A stretch of DNA of 64,000 bases from Paludibacter sp. UBA6032 (GCA_002427885.1 DIZI01000009.1:1-64000); one strand, 5' to 3'. Counted from the first letter of the stretch, positions 33,582-43,044 are shown. Numbers and translations: made by a program. The notes: generated by a model not told the origin, from the sequence alone.

Positions 33582-33734
33582 ATGAGTAAAGTTAGATACT
33601 TGTTGTTGGGGTTTATTTCTATCGGGATAGAATCCGTTTTCCTTGTCTTATTTAGTCGAAGTGTATTAGCTCTTTTGTTAGGCGTATGGCTCACCTATTC
33701 CACACTAAAGTTTTGCATAGATAAAATCGGCTGA
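33582..33734 (+). CDS. possible 50-residue membrane peptide or remnant
   Basis: An ATG at 33582 opens MSKVRYLLLGFISIGIES and the frame remains hydrophobic for about 40 residues before stopping at 33734. It starts 18 bases from the divergent small frame at 33564. It could be a small membrane protein or part of a degraded gene. The rest of 33377-33814 has only the terminator. Confidence 0.3.
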   Translation: MSKVRYLLLGFISIGIESVFLVLFSRSVLALLLGVWLTYSTLKFCIDKIG

Positions 33735-33814
33735 ATTTCATGCGTGAAGTTCAGTCGATTGTATTTATAAGATATATGGCACTAAAAAAAATAATCTACC
33801 AGGAATTATAATTT

Positions 33815-35464
33815 TTACTTGTTATTCAGCACATCAGTAATGGGTGACCCAATGCAGCCACTTGGCATTTGAATATGTAGTAATGCGGCGAGAGTAGCCG
33901 AAATGTCTGTCATATGAGTCGTCCTGTTAGTTGTTCCATGAGCTATTTTCCAACCCATAAAAATCAATGGAATATGTGTATCGTACGGATTCCAAACGCT
34001 GTGGGTAGTACCTTTAATTGAATTATAAGGCAACCATCCGGGTAAAGTGATCATCAAAACGCTACCACTTCGTTGTTTGTTATAGCCGTTTATCATCATT
34101 TCTTTCAAAGTTGAAGGAATGGATGCCTCTGATATTTTATCCTGATCAACAGCATATTGTATACCATCCTGTCTTTGTAAGTAATTCACGGTAGCTGCTT
34201 TAATTTTGTCTATATCCAATTTGAGACTATCAATTCGATTTTTGTTGAAAAAGACCTGAAAATTATCAATACCATAAATCAGTTTATCACTTCCAAATTG
34301 TTCTTTCAGTGTTTTTTCAAGATTGGTTTCCATATCTTTTCCCAACAGTCCGGTTGGCATTTTATTCGCCTTCATAAATCCTTCGGCATGGGCGGCTCCG
34401 TGATCGGCAGTAAGAAATACCAGATAGTTTCCTTTGCCAATTTTCTGATCGAGATAACTGAAAAATTTGGCCAGATCTTTATCTAATCGTAAATATACAT
34501 CTTCAATCTCAATGGCGTTTGGTCCGACCAAATGCCCGGAATAGTCGGTAGAAGCACAATTTATAGCTAGAAAATCGGTTGTTTTTTCCTGTCCCAGTTT
34601 GTAACCATCTACCGTTGCCTGAGCAAACTGAAGCGTCAGAGAATTTCCAAAAGGCATTTGACGTAAAGAGCCATGATTAGTTGCGTATGCTTTCTGTACA
34701 TCATATGGAAAAACCGGTTGCGTTGCACCCTTTAGAGTGCCTTCCCATTCCACGTTATCAGCTGTACTTTCTGTATATTGTTCGATGGGTAGCAAGGTAT
34801 TCCAACCATTTGCCAAAAGTTTATCTATTGGTTTTGAATTGTTGAAATTACTCGCCCAGGCGGGTAGGAGCGACATATAGTAAGAACTACTGATAAATTT
34901 GCCGGAAGCATCATCCAGCCAAAATGCTGCAGTTGGGTTATGTCCGGCCGGTAAAATGGCCGCCCTGTCTTTGAGAGAAATTCCGACCACTTTCGATTGA
35001 AAATTGGTTGCCAAACGCAATTCATCCGTAATAGTGGTTGATAATAGTTTGTGAGGTGACATTTTTCCGGTTTTGTTATCCGCCCCAATGGTTTGCACTG
35101 TTGAATCATCCGTGCAGTAAATTGATTTGCCGGTTTTTGCATCGATCCAACTGTTTCCTGCAATACCATGGATAGATGGCACGGAGCCGGTAAATATTGT
35201 ACTGTGACCGATAGCTGTCACTGAGGGAATATAATCAATCATTGTATTCTCACATGAAAAGCCTTCGTCTAAAAGACGTTTAAATCCACCTGTTTCGTAT
35301 TTGTTATAGAAACGGTAGAGATAATCCCATCGCATCTGGTCAACAACTATACCCACAATCAGTTTTGGGCGCTCTATACCGTTATCTGAATTTACTTTCT
35401 TTTGAGAAAATAATAAGCTGGAACCCAGTAAGAATAAAATATTTATTGCAAAGAACTTTTTCAT
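33815..35464 (-). CDS. PafA-like alkaline phosphatase
   Basis: A 549-residue alkaline-phosphatase-superfamily enzyme with a signal peptide (ends LLFS/QKK). It has the metal aspartate in GIVVDQMRWDY, the nucleophile region PSVTAIGHSTIFTG (threonine as nucleophile, as in PafA), GISLKDRAAILPAGH with the Lys and Arg used by PafA-type monoesterases in place of a third metal, and the metal-binding STDYSGH and LTADHGAAH. It should be a periplasmic phosphomonoesterase releasing phosphate from organic esters. It is monocistronic on the minus strand. No PHO box can be assigned. Confidence 0.88.
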   Translation of the reverse strand: MKKFFAINILFLLGSSLLFSQKKVNSDNGIERPKLIVGIVVDQMRWDYLYRFYNKYETGGFKRLLDEGFSCENTMIDYIPSVTAIGHSTIFTGSVPSIHGIAGNSWIDAKTGKSIYCTDDSTVQTIGADNKTGKMSPHKLLSTTITDELRLATNFQSKVVGISLKDRAAILPAGHNPTAAFWLDDASGKFISSSYYMSLLPAWASNFNNSKPIDKLLANGWNTLLPIEQYTESTADNVEWEGTLKGATQPVFPYDVQKAYATNHGSLRQMPFGNSLTLQFAQATVDGYKLGQEKTTDFLAINCASTDYSGHLVGPNAIEIEDVYLRLDKDLAKFFSYLDQKIGKGNYLVFLTADHGAAHAEGFMKANKMPTGLLGKDMETNLEKTLKEQFGSDKLIYGIDNFQVFFNKNRIDSLKLDIDKIKAATVNYLQRQDGIQYAVDQDKISEASIPSTLKEMMINGYNKQRSGSVLMITLPGWLPYNSIKGTTHSVWNPYDTHIPLIFMGWKIAHGTTNRTTHMTDISATLAALLHIQMPSGCIGSPITDVLNNK

Positions 35465-35736
35465 TTTTATATTGTCTTAATTTATAAATTAACAGCTAAG
35501 GTAGTTGAATAGTTGAAATCAACAAAAAGAGATTGCCATGTTAATAGAATATTCACAGAATATTAATATCAATATTCTTTTAATTGTATAGTAATGCATT
35601 GAATATTAATAGAAATACTTTTTGAAATGGAAATGAGGATTTTAATATTGATTAGTATATAATGTCAAATTACGAGAACAGGAAAGAAAGAATTGCCGTG
35701 ACATTCTAACTTTCCTGATTTATATTTTAGTCGATC

Positions 35737-37773
35737 CTACTTTTTAAAGCGTTGAATCAAATTATAAGCTTTATAAATTCCCAACTCACCGGCTTTACTC
35801 AAATCGGCCAGACCATTTGCATCTTCACCGATAAACAGGTAAGTCAATCCCCGGTTAAAATATGCCTCGGCAAAATCATGATCAACTTCGAGCGATTTTG
35901 TGTAATCGGCAATGGCTGTTTTGAAATCTTTTTGAGTACAAAGTATATTGGCCTTATTATAATAGGCAAATGAAAAATCGGGAGCTAAATCATTGACTTT
36001 GTCATAATCGCGCATGATGAGCTCTACATCAAACAGGATCTGTTTTTCAACCGTAATTTTTTTAGCACTTGTTCCTACATTTATCAGATTCAAATTGGTA
36101 TTCTGATCTGTCTTATTTTTCTGATACTCCACTAATTTGTTACGAATATTGGCACGGTAGAAATAAGCCAGCATGAAATCGGGACGAAGGGCTATCGCCT
36201 TATTTAAATCGTCAATAGCACTATTAAAATCTAAAACCATTGCAAATTCAATAGCACGGTTAAAATAAATATCCGGATCGGTATCTGTTTTTGCCAATTG
36301 GCTGGAAATATTGTTGATAGCCTCGAAATGGCTGTTTATTAATTCTGCAGTCAGTGGTATTTCGTTGTTCGTAATTTTCAATTTAGAACTTAGTTTTCCT
36401 TTTTTATTATATTGTTCAAGAATAGGATAGTAGAGATTCGTTTGACGTAGTTCATCAGATTTGGCATAATAAGTTAATACAAAGCTCCGTTCGTTGATTA
36501 CATCGGTATATTTATCCTGAACGGCTCCACGGGTTTTATCATCATATTTCGATTCAGGTTCTTCAATATCCTGAGCTGCAAATCGATTAAACAAATCGGT
36601 TTTATTGGCCGAACTGCTTTTTTGGTCATTGGCGGCCATTTTATTATTCGCAACAATGTTTTCCTTTTCTTTCCGACTTATATAATCCTTGTTTTGCTCC
36701 ATATTATATGCCAGTTGCCTGTATCGAAATGCTTCTTTTGTTTTTCCCAAAGCATCCATAGCCTGCGCAATACCGGAATATGCCGGAAGAAAATATTTAT
36801 ATTTAGCAATAATTTTTTTATAATCTTCGATAGCATTTTTATAATCTTTAAGCGTCATTTCCAACATGGCTTTACTTAGTCTTGCTTCGGTGTTTGTTGT
36901 ATCTAATTCCAAAACAGTAGTTAAATCAGTTAGTGCATTGTTGTTGTCGCCTAAGTTAGCCCGTAGTAATCCACGGTTATAGTATGCCAAATCGTTTTTA
37001 TTGTCAATTTTTATTGCTGAATTATAATCACTAAGTGCCTGATTGTAATTTTTGTTTTGAACATTGAGAATTCCCCTGTTGATATAATCCCCAACATAAG
37101 TCGATTTCCGGATAATAGCCTGATTATAATCTTTCAACGCTCCATCCCGATCATTTTTTTGCATTTTCAAATATGCACGCGCACTCCAACCCAGACTACT
37201 CGTACTGTCCATCTGAAGAAATTTATCGAAACTAAGTGTGGCCCCGGTAGTATCTTTCATTTCCAATTGTATTCTTCCTTTTTCGTAATAGATATTGGTA
37301 GTCATTGGACTAAGCTTGAGATAAGATTCCACATCTTTCATAGCCCCTTCATAATCTTTTGCTTGTTCCCTTGCGTCCATCCTGTTCATTAAAAGATATA
37401 AACTGTTTGGACTAAATTCAAGTGCTTTGCTGAAATCAATTATTGCTTCGGGATAATACTCCATTTTTCTTCGTGCAAAACCACGCGCATAATAGGCCTG
37501 TGGCAAAAAAGGATTTATTTTCAGGGCTTCTGTGCAATCCTGATCGGCACTCAGATAATCGCCAAGTTGCAATTTAGCAATAGCCCGATACAAGTAGGGT
37601 TCTGCCAGATAGGGTTTTATTTTTATTACCTGATTGAAATACTGGATGGAGAGCACGTAGTCCTCGAAATACAAAGCATTTTGACCTATAGTCAGAATGC
37701 GGTCTGTATTCCATTGAGCCATGGCAAAGCCCTGACAAAGAAGTGAAAATAGTAGAAAGATAAACTTTTTCAA
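35737..37773 (-). CDS. tetratricopeptide repeat protein, secreted
   Basis: A 678-residue protein with a signal peptide (ends GFAMAQ) and at least ten TPR units. The N-terminal run (about 30-370) has clear repeats such as AYYARGFARRKMEYYPEAIIDFSKALEFSPN and LAYYNRGLLRANLGDNNNALTDL; a polar linker (about 375-430) follows; and a second run (about 495-670) includes PDFMLAYFYRANIRNK and AEAYFNRGLTYLFIGED. TPRs mediate protein contacts. Location is probably periplasmic. Partner unknown. PBP1A lies upstream on the same strand after 198 bases. Confidence 0.85.
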   Translation of the reverse strand: MKKFIFLLFSLLCQGFAMAQWNTDRILTIGQNALYFEDYVLSIQYFNQVIKIKPYLAEPYLYRAIAKLQLGDYLSADQDCTEALKINPFLPQAYYARGFARRKMEYYPEAIIDFSKALEFSPNSLYLLMNRMDAREQAKDYEGAMKDVESYLKLSPMTTNIYYEKGRIQLEMKDTTGATLSFDKFLQMDSTSSLGWSARAYLKMQKNDRDGALKDYNQAIIRKSTYVGDYINRGILNVQNKNYNQALSDYNSAIKIDNKNDLAYYNRGLLRANLGDNNNALTDLTTVLELDTTNTEARLSKAMLEMTLKDYKNAIEDYKKIIAKYKYFLPAYSGIAQAMDALGKTKEAFRYRQLAYNMEQNKDYISRKEKENIVANNKMAANDQKSSSANKTDLFNRFAAQDIEEPESKYDDKTRGAVQDKYTDVINERSFVLTYYAKSDELRQTNLYYPILEQYNKKGKLSSKLKITNNEIPLTAELINSHFEAINNISSQLAKTDTDPDIYFNRAIEFAMVLDFNSAIDDLNKAIALRPDFMLAYFYRANIRNKLVEYQKNKTDQNTNLNLINVGTSAKKITVEKQILFDVELIMRDYDKVNDLAPDFSFAYYNKANILCTQKDFKTAIADYTKSLEVDHDFAEAYFNRGLTYLFIGEDANGLADLSKAGELGIYKAYNLIQRFKK

Positions 37774-37971
37774 CTGTTTAATATAAAATTAAAACGAATG
37801 AAGGACTTTATTTAAATGGCTAAACTTACGATATAATGGATTGTAGAAATATTTTAAATATTAATGAAATACAAAGATAGTACAAGCTTTAAATTTAAAT
37901 ATTGCCTTTAACTTCATTTACAAGCTTTACAGGCTTTTTGTTAAACCAACTAGTTTATGTACGAAAATTTA

Positions 37972-40287
37972 TTATTCAGTAACTTCTACCGCACAACCTG
38001 CGTTCGCATCAAATGAACTTGGTATATCAAATTGCTCATTTGCCGAATACCCTAATTCAGGATCAGCTAATACCTTTCTCATGTATAAAGCCCAAATAGG
38101 CAGAGCCATGGTTGCACCTTGCCCCTGTGCAATATTATCGAAATGAATGGAACGGTCCTCTCCACCAACCCAAACACCTGAAACAAGTGAAGGAGTATAA
38201 CCCATAAACCAACCATCGGAATTATTTTGTGTTGTCCCTGTTTTACCACCCATAGGCATGTTCAATCCAAACCGGGTACGAATTCTGCCACCCGTACCAC
38301 CATCAACCACAGCACGCATCATATAGATCATTTTGTTGGCAGTTGATTCGCTTAATATCTCATGCATCTGGGGTGTAAAAGATGCAATCAGGTTCCCGTT
38401 TGCATCTTCAATACGGGTTACGTACAATGGATCTACACGTATACCTTTGTTGGGGAATGCTGTATAGGCATCAACCATGTCTGCAACTGAAATGTCACAA
38501 ATTCCCAAACACAAAGAAACCACAGGATCTATCTGTCCCTTAATCCCAAATGAACGCATCAATTTCACTAATGATTCAGGAGTAAATAAACTCATTAAAT
38601 AAGCTGAAATCCAGTTGTCTGAGTTTGATAATCCCCAACGTAAAGTAACGACATCTCCTATTTTCCGGTTTTTTGTTGTAGTTTTAGGTGACCAGGGATG
38701 ACCATTTCCATCCATCAGTGTTATGGGTTGCCAAACGGTTTTATCACAAGGCCACATGCCTTCTTCCATAGCCAGTGTATACAAATAGGGTTTAATGGTT
38801 GAACCGACCTGACGTTTACCGACATTAACCATGTCGTATTGAAATTGTCCGAAATCAGGTCCACCTACGTATGCTTTTACATTTCCGTTGTGAGGATCCA
38901 TTGACATAAATCCACAGCGCAAGAAAGATTTATGGTAACGAATGGAATCATATGGCGATAAAATTGTATCGATACCCCCATTATATGAAAATACCTGCAT
39001 TTCAATTTTTTTTCTGAACGAAGCTTCAATTTCGGAATCGCTATATCCGGCAACTTTCATTTTTCGATAACGTTCCGATTGTTTTATCGAACGTTGCATG
39101 ATAGCATCTATATCTGCCTGACTTACCTGCTTTGAAAAAGGGGCATAACTTCTGTTTTTCTTTTCTTTGAAAAATGTTTTTTGAAGGTCATGAATATGCT
39201 CGTCAACAGCCTCTTCGGCATACCGTTGCATTCTGGAATCGATAGTTGTATATATTTTTAGTCCGTCTGTGTAAATATTGTAGGGCGTTCCATCCGGTTT
39301 TTTGTTTTTGTTACAAAAGCCGTATAGAGGATTTGAGTCCCAGGCTATTTTGTCTTCATTGTATTGTTCCTGCTGCCAACTGCCATAATTGCTTCTGATT
39401 GGCTCTTTTGCCGTTAATAAACCCCGTAAATACTCCCTGAAATACGATGCCAACCCTAATTTGTGGTCGGCTTTCTGATAATGAAGTGTAAGAGGCAATA
39501 CTTTTAGTGAATCGTATTGTGCGTCAGTTATGAAATCTGCTTTTCTCATTTGATTCAGCACAACATTTCTACGATTTAAGGTACGTTCGTTATACCGAAC
39601 AGGGTTGAAATAGGAAGGATTTTTACACATTCCTACCAACGTGGCTGCTTCTTCGATTTTTAATTTAGCGGGAGATTTACTGAAATATATTTGAGAAGCG
39701 GATTTTATTCCAACAGCATTATTTAAAAAATCAATCTGATTCAGATACATAGCCATAATTTCTTCCTTGGTATATAATCGTTCCAGTTTAACTGAAATAA
39801 CCCATTCAATTGGCTTTTGTAAAGCACGTTCAATAATATTGTCTGCCTGAGGAGAATAAAGTTGCTTCGCTAATTGTTGAGTTATTGTACTACCACCACC
39901 CGAACTTGAATGTTGTAAAATTCCGGTAAAAATGATAGCTCTTATTAAGGCTTTTCCATCGATACCAGAATGGTCATAAAATCGTACATCTTCAGTTGCT
40001 ACAAGTGCATTAACAACATTTTCAGATATTTCAGCATAGTGTACCCCGACCCGGTTATCTTTATTATAATAATAATGACCCAGAACCTGCATATCTGATG
40101 TGTAAATTTCAGTAGCATACTTGTTTTTAGGGTTTTGTAGTTCATCAATAGGAGGAAGATATCCAATCCAACCAATGCTGATGAATATAAATATTAAAAC
40201 GACACAGATAAATCCGAATGTAAATAACAGCCAAAATATTTTTGTAAATTTGGAACGGTTTCCGGCTTTTTGATTTGTATTTTTCAT
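37972..40287 (-). CDS. mrcA: penicillin-binding protein 1A (transglycosylase/transpeptidase)
   Basis: A 771-residue class A PBP with an N-terminal membrane anchor (about 14-38). The GT51 domain has EDVRFYDHSGIDGKALIR with the catalytic glutamate and GGGSTITQQLAKQLYS. The transpeptidase has the SxxK motif in QVGSTIKPYLY (S496, K499), an SDN motif in GLSNSDNWIS and KTGTT in MGGKTGTTQNNSDGWFMGYTP. It polymerises and crosslinks peptidoglycan at the inner membrane. Length is typical for Bacteroidota. A -7 box lies at 40311-40318 on the minus strand, so it has its own promoter although hemW is only 47 bases upstream. Confidence 0.95.
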   Translation of the reverse strand: MKNTNQKAGNRSKFTKIFWLLFTFGFICVVLIFIFISIGWIGYLPPIDELQNPKNKYATEIYTSDMQVLGHYYYNKDNRVGVHYAEISENVVNALVATEDVRFYDHSGIDGKALIRAIIFTGILQHSSSGGGSTITQQLAKQLYSPQADNIIERALQKPIEWVISVKLERLYTKEEIMAMYLNQIDFLNNAVGIKSASQIYFSKSPAKLKIEEAATLVGMCKNPSYFNPVRYNERTLNRRNVVLNQMRKADFITDAQYDSLKVLPLTLHYQKADHKLGLASYFREYLRGLLTAKEPIRSNYGSWQQEQYNEDKIAWDSNPLYGFCNKNKKPDGTPYNIYTDGLKIYTTIDSRMQRYAEEAVDEHIHDLQKTFFKEKKNRSYAPFSKQVSQADIDAIMQRSIKQSERYRKMKVAGYSDSEIEASFRKKIEMQVFSYNGGIDTILSPYDSIRYHKSFLRCGFMSMDPHNGNVKAYVGGPDFGQFQYDMVNVGKRQVGSTIKPYLYTLAMEEGMWPCDKTVWQPITLMDGNGHPWSPKTTTKNRKIGDVVTLRWGLSNSDNWISAYLMSLFTPESLVKLMRSFGIKGQIDPVVSLCLGICDISVADMVDAYTAFPNKGIRVDPLYVTRIEDANGNLIASFTPQMHEILSESTANKMIYMMRAVVDGGTGGRIRTRFGLNMPMGGKTGTTQNNSDGWFMGYTPSLVSGVWVGGEDRSIHFDNIAQGQGATMALPIWALYMRKVLADPELGYSANEQFDIPSSFDANAGCAVEVTE

Positions 40288-40310
40288 AATGCACTATACG
40301 TTATAAGCTA

Positions 40311-40318
40311 CAAAAGTA
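40311..40318 (-). promoter_or_regulatory. -7 box TACTTTTG of the PBP1A gene
   Basis: Plus-strand CAAAAGTA is TACTTTTG on the minus strand, 24 bases before the start codon. No clear -33 element. Confidence 0.45.
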
Positions 40319-40334
40319 CAATTTTTTTTGTAAC

Positions 40335-41462
40335 TTACACTTTCATTAGGTCGATTAATATCAGGTTCGAAATTTGTATACCATCGTCTGTCAAACGGAG
40401 TTTCCCATCTAAATAGTCTACTTTTTTTGTATCTATATAACTTTTTATGTTTTGCAAGCAATATGTTTTTAAAAGGCTCCCGAATTTACTTTCCAATACC
40501 TCTAAATCCAGGCCTTCGGAAGTGCGCAATGATACCATAACAAAATCGTTATACCGATCATTCAGACTTAATTTTTCAACTTCAAAATAGGCTGTATTAT
40601 TTTCAATTGCTTCTGTATATTCTTTTATAGATGAAACATTCCATTGACGTGATTTCAAATCGTAAGAGTGTGCCGACGGTCCGACACCCAAATATGGCTC
40701 CTGATTCCAGTAAGATGTATTGTGCCTGGATTTAAAGTGAGGTAAGCAAAAGTTCGATATCTCGTAAGCATGAAAACCCTTTTGTGCCAATTTACGAATC
40801 AGTAATTTGTACATTTCAATCATCGTTTCGTCATCAACAGCGGTTACTTTTCCATCTTCACGTTGTTTCCATAAAACGGTTCCTTCCTCGTAAGTCAATC
40901 CGTAGGATGAAATATGTTGAACTTGCAGGTTTAATGCTATATCCAATTGTCTTTCCCATGATTCAAGCGTTTGAAAAGGCAAGCCGTAAATTAAGTCTAT
41001 GCTGATATTTGCAAAACCAAATTGTTGCACATTTTTTACTGCTTCAATGGCTTGTTGTCCTGTATGCCTACGGTTAATACGTTTTAAATCAGTATCGTCA
41101 AAAGATTGTATACCGATACTTATTCTGTTGAAAGGTAAAGATTGAATAGATTCCAGAAAAAGATTCGTCAGATCATCGGGATTTGCTTCAAAGGTTATTT
41201 CTGCATCAGGAGCAACCTGGTATATGTCATAAATCGCATCGAATATCTTTTTGAAAGCCTCAACATCTAATATGCTGGGTGTCCCCCCACCAAAATAGAT
41301 CGTTTGAATTGTAGCATTTTGTACATAATCTTTACGTAAATAAAGCTCTTTCACGATAGAATTGATGATTGAAGGAATAAATTTCGGTGCAACTTCTTTG
41401 TAAAAATCACAATAAGTACATTTTCTTTTGCAAAAAGGAATATGAATATAAATGCCTGCCAT
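40335..41462 (-). CDS. hemW: HemW-like radical SAM protein
   Basis: A 375-residue radical SAM protein. It starts GIYIHIPFCKRKCTYCDF, whose CxxxCxxC (C11, C15, C18) binds the 4Fe-4S cluster, followed by TIYFGGGTPS and FEANPDD, and later ISSYGLTYEEGT. The length and start are those of HemW (heme chaperone, formerly annotated as oxygen-independent coproporphyrinogen oxidase) and not HemN, which is longer at the N-terminus. It should bind heme and SAM in the cytoplasm and deliver heme to respiratory enzymes. A -7 box is possible at 41525-41532 on the minus strand (TAATTTTG). Confidence 0.9.
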   Translation of the reverse strand: MAGIYIHIPFCKRKCTYCDFYKEVAPKFIPSIINSIVKELYLRKDYVQNATIQTIYFGGGTPSILDVEAFKKIFDAIYDIYQVAPDAEITFEANPDDLTNLFLESIQSLPFNRISIGIQSFDDTDLKRINRRHTGQQAIEAVKNVQQFGFANISIDLIYGLPFQTLESWERQLDIALNLQVQHISSYGLTYEEGTVLWKQREDGKVTAVDDETMIEMYKLLIRKLAQKGFHAYEISNFCLPHFKSRHNTSYWNQEPYLGVGPSAHSYDLKSRQWNVSSIKEYTEAIENNTAYFEVEKLSLNDRYNDFVMVSLRTSEGLDLEVLESKFGSLLKTYCLQNIKSYIDTKKVDYLDGKLRLTDDGIQISNLILIDLMKV

Positions 41463-41542
41463 TGTTAATATTTTATTTCTCAGCTAGTTGGTTATTTAAT
41501 GAAACACCAGCTTTCTTTTTCTGACAAAATTACAACAAATAG

Positions 41543-41573
41543 TTTGTAATATCCGAAAAAGAGAGTATCTTTG
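41543..41573 (+). promoter_or_regulatory. complete Bacteroidota promoter for the tRNA locus
   Basis: TTTG at 41543-41546, a 19-base spacer, and TATCTTTG at 41566-41573 match the phylum consensus well. It lies 27 bases before the first tRNA-like copy and would drive both that relic and the intact tRNA-Pro. Confidence 0.75.
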
Positions 41574-41599
41574 CACTCGCAATTCAGAAATGATATGCA

Positions 41600-41670
41600 C
41601 GGGGTGTAGCGCAGTCCGGTTAGCGTATCCCGTTTTAAGACGGGAGGGTCGTGAGTTCAAAACTCAACAA
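41600..41670 (+). pseudogene. broken tRNA-Pro-like copy
   Basis: The first 25 bases (CGGGGTGTAGCGCAGTCCGG and on) equal the intact tRNA-Pro at 41701. The anticodon stem is TCCCG/CGGGA but encloses 8 bases and not 7. The T-arm is weak, and the 3' acceptor strand is missing: the sequence runs into AACAAGAAATT. It cannot form a normal tRNA. Confidence 0.8.
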
Positions 41671-41700
41671 GAAATTAATTTTATTACAACTATATATTTT

Positions 41701-41775
41701 CGGGGTGTAGCGCAGTCCGGTTAGCGCACCTGCTTTGGGAGCAGGGGGTCGTGGGTTCGAATCCCGCTACCCCGA
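41701..41775 (+). tRNA. tRNA-Pro (anticodon UGG)
   Basis: All arms fold: acceptor CGGGGTG/TACCCCG, D-arm GCGC/GCGC, anticodon stem CCTGC/GCAGG with loop TTTGGGA (anticodon TGG), variable GGGTC, T-arm GTGGG-TTCGAAT-CCCGC, discriminator A. CCA is not encoded in full (ACA follows). It decodes CCN proline codons, mainly CCA and CCG. Confidence 0.95.
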
Positions 41776-42002
41776 CAATTGAAAGGCATGATAAACAACT
41801 ACTTACAGTTGTATATCGTGCCTTTTCTTTGTTTCCCCCTCAAAATCACCTGCCCCCTCACAGGGCTCAAAACAGGTTAGTTCCGATTAACTAAGAATAA
41901 AACAACGAAGAAAAAATGAAAACCAGCGAAATAATAGAATAAATTCGATTACCTTTATATAACCGATTGTACTCATAAACAAGCAAATACAGAATTAATC
42001 CT

Positions 42003-42250
42003 ATGTTTAATATGTATATACTACAATCAGAGAAGACGGGTAAATTTTATATAGGTTCTACCGGCAATCTTGAAGATAGACTAATCCGGCATTACAAAGG
42101 ACGAAGCATTGCCACAAAACAGGGTGACCGTGGAAATTGGTTTTTACAGAGGAATACAACTCACGTCAGGAAGCTTTTCATCGTGAAATGGAAATTAAAT
42201 CGTGGAAGAACCATTCTCGCATAGCACAGTTGGTTAACACATCCCGTTAG
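42003..42250 (+). pseudogene. frameshifted GIY-YIG nuclease family gene
   Basis: The frame from 42003 reads MFNMYILQSEKTGKFYIGST then GNLEDRLIRHYKG, a normal UPF0213-type GIY-YIG start. Near 42125-42135 the match changes frame: the other frame continues WKLVFTEEYNSRQEAF then HREMEIKSWKNHSRIAQLV and stops at 42250. A single-base loss explains this. The C-terminal IAQLVNTSR is encoded by the 5' part of the tRNA-like sequence at 42219. GIY-YIG proteins of this type are often adjacent to tRNA genes in Bacteroidota. A sequencing error is the alternative explanation. Confidence 0.8.
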
Positions 42251-42292
42251 GTGGACGGGAGGGTCGAGGGTTCGAATCTCGGTACCCCGACA
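42219..42292 (+). pseudogene. tRNA-like remnant fused to the GIY-YIG gene end
   Basis: It has a D-arm-like AGCACAGTTGGTTAACAC, an anticodon stem TCCCG/CGGGA, GGGTCGAGGGTTCGAAT and the 3' acceptor strand TACCCCGACA of tRNA-Pro. The 5' acceptor strand is missing (CTCGCAT) and the anticodon loop is 9 bases with this stem. It shares TCCCG...ACGGGAGGGTCG with the relic at 41600. The remaining 42293-42479 holds nothing recognisable. Confidence 0.65.
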
Positions 42293-42479
42293 AAAAAAGG
42301 ATTTATCGATTTATCGGCAAGTCTTTTTTTATACTATATTCGTGAAATACAACTATCAGGTTTATTTTACTTATTGATGAAAATGCAATGTTTGAATAAT
42401 GATATAACTCAAAACCTGTCGGAAAATTTTTTTTTCACAAAAAAGGAGTAAATACAAACCAGGAATAAAAAAAATAATC

Positions 42480-42487
42480 TATCTTTG
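42480..42487 (+). promoter_or_regulatory. -7 box TATCTTTG upstream of the acidic protein gene
   Basis: TATCTTTG lies 48 bases before the ATG at 42535. No -33 TTG at the expected distance. Confidence 0.45.
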
Positions 42488-42534
42488 AACTTAAATATGA
42501 TTTATAATAAGTTATACAAACTAAAAAAGACCTT

Positions 42535-42876
42535 ATGAAAACACAAGAAGACGATTTATTGGTATATGATGAAGATGATGCAGTAAAATTCATTCTCAAT
42601 TACATACCTGCCGATAACAAAGAAAAAATCAATGTTGATCAGGTTGAATATGTATTGGACGTAGTATACGATTATTATGAAGAGAATGGTTTAATTGATG
42701 AGGACTCTACTGAAGAAGCAAGTATTGACGAGGAAGATATGTTTAAATTTATTCTTAAATGCTCGAAAAAAGACAAAATGAAATTGAGTGAAGATGATAT
42801 TCAACTTATTTTAGATGGGGAATTTGAATATGGTAAATCCCTCGGCATATATCGTGAAGATGAAGAAAACGAATAA
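42535..42876 (+). CDS. small acidic protein with internal duplication
   Basis: A 113-residue, very acidic cytoplasmic protein; family not recognised by name, though similar short proteins occur in Bacteroidota. It consists of two related halves: DEDDAVKFILNYIPADNKEK with VDQVEYVLDVVYDYYEENG, and DEEDMFKFILKCSKKDKMKL with EDDIQLILDGEFEYGKSLG. Each looks like two helices. It has its own -7 box and terminator, so it is an independent, probably well-expressed gene. Confidence 0.65.
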   Translation: MKTQEDDLLVYDEDDAVKFILNYIPADNKEKINVDQVEYVLDVVYDYYEENGLIDEDSTEEASIDEEDMFKFILKCSKKDKMKLSEDDIQLILDGEFEYGKSLGIYREDEENE

Positions 42877-42920
42877 TCTTGTAGTTTTCAATTAATTTTC
42901 CATAGAATCATTATCAAAAT

Positions 42921-42958
42921 AACACCAGGGCAAAACTGCTTTATCTTGGTGTTTTTTT
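42921..42958 (+). terminator. terminator after the acidic protein gene
   Basis: AACACCA pairs with TGGTGTT across an 18-base interior and is followed by seven T. Confidence 0.75.
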
Positions 42959-43044
42959 GTTTGATATTAATTTGAAAACTATTAATAATTCTGTTTCAGT
43001 CTGTTTTCTTAATTTATAGTAATTTCTAAAAAAAATATATACCG

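Noticed and set aside
41600..42292. Genomic island attachment site at the tRNA locus
   Set aside because: No integrase is adjacent, and the genes on both sides (hemW, acidic protein, LpxL-type enzyme) are ordinary chromosomal genes.
42251..42451. 66-residue frame after the tRNA-like remnant
   Set aside because: It begins in the tRNA-derived sequence (MDGRVEGSNLGTP) and then runs through featureless DNA.
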